A stretch of DNA of 52,584 nt, taken from Verrucomicrobiota bacterium (GTDB lineage Bacteria; Verrucomicrobiota; Verrucomicrobiia; Limisphaerales; JADLHS01). The position numbers and the translations under genes are program-made. A model generated the notes under the pieces. It was not told the origin of the DNA. It saw only the letters and a list, made by a program, of their open reading frames with translations, and ran no database searches. Shown one piece after another: positions 48,872 to 52,584 of this stretch; within the stretch, counting starts at the first letter, position 1; every line of letters begins with the position of its first letter. The stretch is from positions 1-52,584 of the forward strand of contig JAKQDQ010000038.1 of the NCBI GenBank assembly GCA_029573725.1, given 5' to 3'.

Positions 48872-49843
48872 CTACATGATTTTGAGTTTGGGCAAATCCT
48901 GGGAATCAATCAAGCCGACAGGTTCCCTGCGCGCGTTCACCACGATCAGGTCGTCAATGTTGCGTTCGTTGAACGTCTTGACGGCCTCCACGGCCAGGGC
49001 GGTGTCCCGGATGAAAACCGGGCGGGGGGTCATCACGGATTTGAGCGGGCGGGAAAGCAGGTGCTCATCCGCCGACATCTGACGGCGGAAATCGCCGTCG
49101 GTGAACACGCCGACGAGTTTATTACGTTCGTTGACCACGGCCAGGCAGCCGGACCTGGCCCGGGTCATCGCCAGCAACGCTTCCTTGACGGTGAGGTGGC
49201 CATCCGCAGTGGCATAACGGGCGCCGGTGCGCATGATTTCGCTGACGCGCAGAAGCAGGGCGCGGCCGATGGCGCCGGCGGGATGAAATTTGGCGAAGTC
49301 CCGGGGTTTAAAGCCGCGCGCCTGCATGACGGCCATGGCCAGGGCGTCACCCATCACGAGCATGGCGGTCGTGCTGGAGGTGGGCGCCAACGCGAAGGGG
49401 CAGGCTTCCCTGGGCACCCGCACGTTCAGCACCAGATCGCTGTGCCGGGCCAGGGTGGATTTGGGGCCACCGGTCAGCGCCATGATCTTGACGGAGAAAC
49501 GCTTGATCGCCGGCAGCAGGTTGAGCAATTCCTCCGATTCACCGGAATAACTGAGCGCAAGAATGACGTCCCCGTCATTGATGATCCCCAGATCTCCGTG
49601 GAGCGCATCCACGCTGTTGAGCACCACGCTGGCGGTGCCGGTGCTGGTGAGGGTGGCGGCGATCTTTGCCCCGACGTTGCCGGATTTGCCGATGCCAACG
49701 ACGACGATTTTCCCCCGCTGGTTCAGGGTCTGCAGCACTCCGGTGACCGCGGCGTCAAACGACCGGTCCAGTTGCGTCCGCACTGCGCGCAGGGCGGCGA
49801 TTTCCGTGTCGAAAACCTTTCGCGCGTTTGCCAGATGGCTCAC
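48872..49843 (-). CDS. kdsD: D-arabinose-5-phosphate isomerase (SIS + CBS domains)
   Basis: 323 residues from GTG 49843, close to the usual 328; the longer frame upstream overlaps birA and does not look coding. The SIS domain has IVVVGIGKSGNVGAKIAATLTSTG, DALHGDLGII and LSYSGESEELL; two CBS repeats follow (IMRTGARYATADGHLTVKEAL and VMTPRPVFIRDTALAVEAVKTF). It makes arabinose-5-phosphate for Kdo, the inner-core sugar of LPS. Divergent from birA, with about 110 bases between the starts. Confidence 0.93.
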   Translation of the reverse strand: MSHLANARKVFDTEIAALRAVRTQLDRSFDAAVTGVLQTLNQRGKIVVVGIGKSGNVGAKIAATLTSTGTASVVLNSVDALHGDLGIINDGDVILALSYSGESEELLNLLPAIKRFSVKIMALTGGPKSTLARHSDLVLNVRVPREACPFALAPTSSTTAMLVMGDALAMAVMQARGFKPRDFAKFHPAGAIGRALLLRVSEIMRTGARYATADGHLTVKEALLAMTRARSGCLAVVNERNKLVGVFTDGDFRRQMSADEHLLSRPLKSVMTPRPVFIRDTALAVEAVKTFNERNIDDLIVVNARREPVGLIDSQDLPKLKIM

Positions 49844-49952
49844 CCGGACAGCATGTGGGGAGCAGCGGCTGGATTCAATCCTGAACGTGCACGGAAAGTG
49901 ACGGAGGAAACTTGCGTTGAGGCCTGCGGGCAGATACAAAAACGCGCGGAAC

Positions 49953-50933
49953 ATGACCATGGACACCCGAATTCTGATGGCGTTGCGGGCGGCGGAAAAC
50001 GGCGGAGTTTCCGGTTCCGAATTGTCGCAGCGCCTGGGCGTCACCCGCGCGGCCATTTGGGCGCGAATTGAAGAATTGCGGCGGCTGGGTTATGGCATCG
50101 AGGCCAGTCCGGTTCTGGGGTATCGCCTGGTGAATACGCCCGACGTGTTGCATGCGGATGACCTGCTGGCCCGTCTGGGCCCCACGGAGGTGGTCGGCCG
50201 CGAGATCCGTGTGTTTGCGCGCACCACGTCCACCAATGACATCGTGGAAAAACTGGCGCGCGACGGCGTGGGCGAAGGCGTGGTGGTGTTTGCGGAAGCC
50301 CAAACAAAGGGTCGCGGCCGGTTGGGGCGGGCATGGATTTCCCCCATGCGCAAAGGGCTTTGGTTTTCGATCCTGTTGCGCCCGCGATTACGACCGCAGG
50401 AAGCGACGCAGCTCACCGTGGCGGCCGCCACCGCGACGGCGCGGGCGATCAGGGCGGTGACGGGATTGCGCGCCGAGATCAAATGGCCGAACGATATTCT
50501 GACCGGCGGGAGGAAGGTGGCGGGAATCCTCACCGAGTTGAGCGCGGAGGTGGATCGCGTGAAACATATTACGCTGGGAATCGGGGTGAGTGTGAATCTC
50601 ACCGAGACCGAGTTTCCCGGCGAGCTGAGAAAGACCGCCACCTCGTTGCGGTTGGCGCTGGGCCGGCCGGTGGCGCGGGCGGAGCTGGCCACGGCCATTT
50701 TGCGGGAGCTCGACCGGGATTATGCGCGGATCTTGCGCGGGGAATTCCCGGCGCTCGCGGATGAGTGGGAAGCCCAATGCACCACCATCGGCCGGCAGGT
50801 CACGGTGGAGATGGGGCGACGGAAGATTTGCGGGCGTGCGGAGGCGCTGGATGGCGAGGGCGCCCTGTTGTTGCGCACGGAACATGGCGGGCTGGAGCGG
50901 ATTGTCGGTGGCGACGTCACCTGGACCAGATGA
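49953..50933 (+). CDS. birA: Biotin-protein ligase BirA with HTH domain
   Basis: 326 residues from ATG 49953; ATG 49959 is an alternative. The N-terminal winged helix (GGVSGSELSQRLGVTRAAIWARIEELRRLGYGIE) is followed by the ligase core with GRGRLGRAW (120-128), the biotinyl-AMP loop, and KWPNDIL, then a C-terminal SH3-like domain. It attaches biotin to acetyl-CoA carboxylase and probably represses biotin genes. Its stop overlaps coaX by 4 bases. Confidence 0.95.
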   Translation: MTMDTRILMALRAAENGGVSGSELSQRLGVTRAAIWARIEELRRLGYGIEASPVLGYRLVNTPDVLHADDLLARLGPTEVVGREIRVFARTTSTNDIVEKLARDGVGEGVVVFAEAQTKGRGRLGRAWISPMRKGLWFSILLRPRLRPQEATQLTVAAATATARAIRAVTGLRAEIKWPNDILTGGRKVAGILTELSAEVDRVKHITLGIGVSVNLTETEFPGELRKTATSLRLALGRPVARAELATAILRELDRDYARILRGEFPALADEWEAQCTTIGRQVTVEMGRRKICGRAEALDGEGALLLRTEHGGLERIVGGDVTWTR

Positions 50934-51697
50934 TTTTGCTCGTTGACATCGGGAACACCAATACCCACATCGGTTTGGCCGACGGACGGCGTGTGCGGCG
51001 GCGGGTTGATCTGCCGACCGCCGGCTTCCTTGACGGAACTGCCGCGAGGCGGTTGCTGACCTTTGTGGGACGAAATCAATTGACGCGGGCGGCATTATGC
51101 AGCGTCGTGCCGCGGGCGACGCCCGCGGTCCGCCGGATGATTCGAACGATGTGGCATCTCCGCGCGACGGAACTCACCCCGCAGACATTGCGTGAAGTGG
51201 GGATTGATTACCCGAGACCGGATTCGATCGGAGCAGACCGCCTGGCGAATGCGGCTGCGGCGCACCATCACTTCGGCGCTCCGGTTGTCGTGGTGGATTT
51301 CGGTACCGCCGTCACGTTCGACGTGGTGGATCGGCGCGGGAATTATGTCGGCGGCATAATCGCGCCGGGATTGGCGGCGATGACGGATTATTTGCACGAG
51401 CGAACCGCCCTTCTGCCGCGACTGAAAATTCGCGAGCCTGGATCAATCATCGGCCGGAGCACCCGGCAGGCGATGTTGATCGGGGCCGTCCACGGGTATC
51501 GCGGTTTGATCCGGGAGTTGATCCTCCGCTTGCGACACGAATTGCGGACGGCGCGATTACCGGTGGTGGCCACCGGGACGTACGCGCGTTTGCTGGCGGC
51601 GAAACTGCCTGAAATCACGCGGGTGGAACCTTATTTGACCCTGGAAGGGTTGCGCTTGATCTTTCAGCAGGAACCAGCGGGTGTGTCCCGCCGCTGA
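50930..51697 (+). CDS. coaX: Type III pantothenate kinase
   Basis: 255 residues. ILLVDIGNTNTHIGL (phosphate-binding motif), GADRLANAAAA and VVVDFGTAVTFDVVDRRGNYVGGIIAPGL are CoaX signatures of the ASKHA fold. It phosphorylates pantothenate, the first committed step to CoA; panB for making pantothenate is also in this window. The gene begins inside the birA stop, so birA-coaX is one operon. Confidence 0.95.
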   Translation: MILLVDIGNTNTHIGLADGRRVRRRVDLPTAGFLDGTAARRLLTFVGRNQLTRAALCSVVPRATPAVRRMIRTMWHLRATELTPQTLREVGIDYPRPDSIGADRLANAAAAHHHFGAPVVVVDFGTAVTFDVVDRRGNYVGGIIAPGLAAMTDYLHERTALLPRLKIREPGSIIGRSTRQAMLIGAVHGYRGLIRELILRLRHELRTARLPVVATGTYARLLAAKLPEITRVEPYLTLEGLRLIFQQEPAGVSRR

Positions 51698-52157
51698 ACC
51701 GGGGACTGGTCGAAGAAAAATTTTCTCCTGGAGGGACACACATGCAGGAAGGGCCTGATTTTATTGAAGAAAACAGGCGAAAAAAAAGTTTAGAAAAAGC
51801 TTGCGCTTTGTTTGTCTCCTGATAGCTTGTGCGTCCTTCACCGAACTGGTGAAGGGGCTGGAAGCGAAACCAAGCGAACAGCTGGCGCGCAATGCAGTAT
51901 CCCGCGCGCATTACAACTCAAACCTGAGCTGCCGGGTTAGGCGAATAAAACGGCACTCGGTTTTTTGTCCTCCATGCATGGAGGCAAAAATGGGTGGAGG
52001 AAGATTTCGAGACGGTGACGTCTCAGCTCTTTGAAAATTGAATTGTGCGATAAGTGAGAGCCCCTTCAGGCTGGAAGCAGTTAGTGGTTCCGGTCTGGAG
52101 AGTTTTAAATTGTAATCTGTCCGATTAACCCTCGGACAAGAGTTAAACTAACGTTTT
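51698..52157 (+). promoter_or_regulatory. Ribosomal RNA operon promoter and leader
   Basis: 460 AT-rich bases before 16S rRNA. An A-rich tract (51766-51799) may be an UP element for a promoter with TTGCGC (51801-51806) and a weak TAGCTT (51823-51828). Several hairpins follow: CCTTCACC/GGTGAAGG (51835-51855), the palindrome CCTCCATGCATGGAGG (51969-51984) and GTCCGA/TCGGAC (52119-52137). AGCTCTTTGAAAA (52025-52037) resembles the boxA antitermination element. The exact transcription start is not certain. Confidence 0.6.

Positions 52158-52584
<427 letters not shown>

Noticed and set aside
51753..51778. Bulged inverted repeat GCCTG...CAGGC after coaX as a terminator
   Set aside because: It is followed by A residues rather than T on the coding strand and the stem is interrupted, so termination is doubtful.

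Overview
The window looks like a chromosomal piece of a Gram-negative member of the Verrucomicrobiota, most likely the Limisphaerales/Pedosphaera side. The first ~427 nt of a 16S rRNA gene at the right edge read like that group. Supporting signs are the overall high GC, Kdo and heptose genes (kdsD, rfaE1), an outer-membrane beta-barrel protein, two isolated H-X-DG-type prepilins, and a large secreted PQQ/LamG/cytochrome c protein. No sequence search was run, so family names rest on motifs and recalled family patterns.

Layout. 1-5.1 kb is accessory: a chimeric ORF ending in a threonyl-tRNA-synthetase-like anticodon domain, a membrane-anchored bacterial STING receptor (607-1467, minus) with no cyclase in sight, a secreted beta-helix protein, and an SPFH protein with a tiny ribbon-helix-helix partner under a promoter that carries a perfect palindrome. 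5.3-21.4 kb is mostly housekeeping: an ABC permease, HIT-PhoH-YbeY, a hybrid kinase plus response regulator phosphorelay, a prepilin, a 2-oxoacid dehydrogenase E1a-E1b-E2 set with a ferredoxin, panB-rfaE1-thiG, a beta-barrel protein and tRNA-Arg(ACG).

21.9-34.5 kb is a complete type I-G (formerly I-U) CRISPR-Cas locus. It has 18 identical 36-nt repeats with 17 spacers, a leader, and leftward genes cas3, csx17, csb1, csb2, a cas4-cas1 fusion and cas2. The interference genes are split by a cassette on 31.1-32.0 kb: a RelE-like toxin-antitoxin pair on the opposite strand and a truncated DUF1016 (YhcG-like) gene whose start overlaps the cas3 stop. Two neighbouring spacers overlap by 18 nt, so they come from overlapping protospacers. 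This lets a PAM of 5'-TTG be read from the array itself, in keeping with the TTN reported for a Cas4-Cas1-fusion system of this subtype.

34.8-39.6 kb is an aa3-type cytochrome c oxidase operon in an unusual order (I, III, IV, two small proteins, II, SCO). 39.9-43.7 kb is a 1257-residue TIM-barrel/LamG/quinoprotein/cytochrome c fusion. 43.7-51.7 kb returns to housekeeping: a prepilin, a DeoC-like aldolase, mutL-bioD, an esterase, kdsD, and birA-coaX. The window ends in a ribosomal RNA leader and the start of 16S rRNA.

The immune parts (orphan STING, type I-G CRISPR with embedded toxin-antitoxin and nuclease remnant) are the most distinctive content. The rest is consistent with an aerobic heterotroph that makes LPS, CoA and biotin-dependent enzymes.
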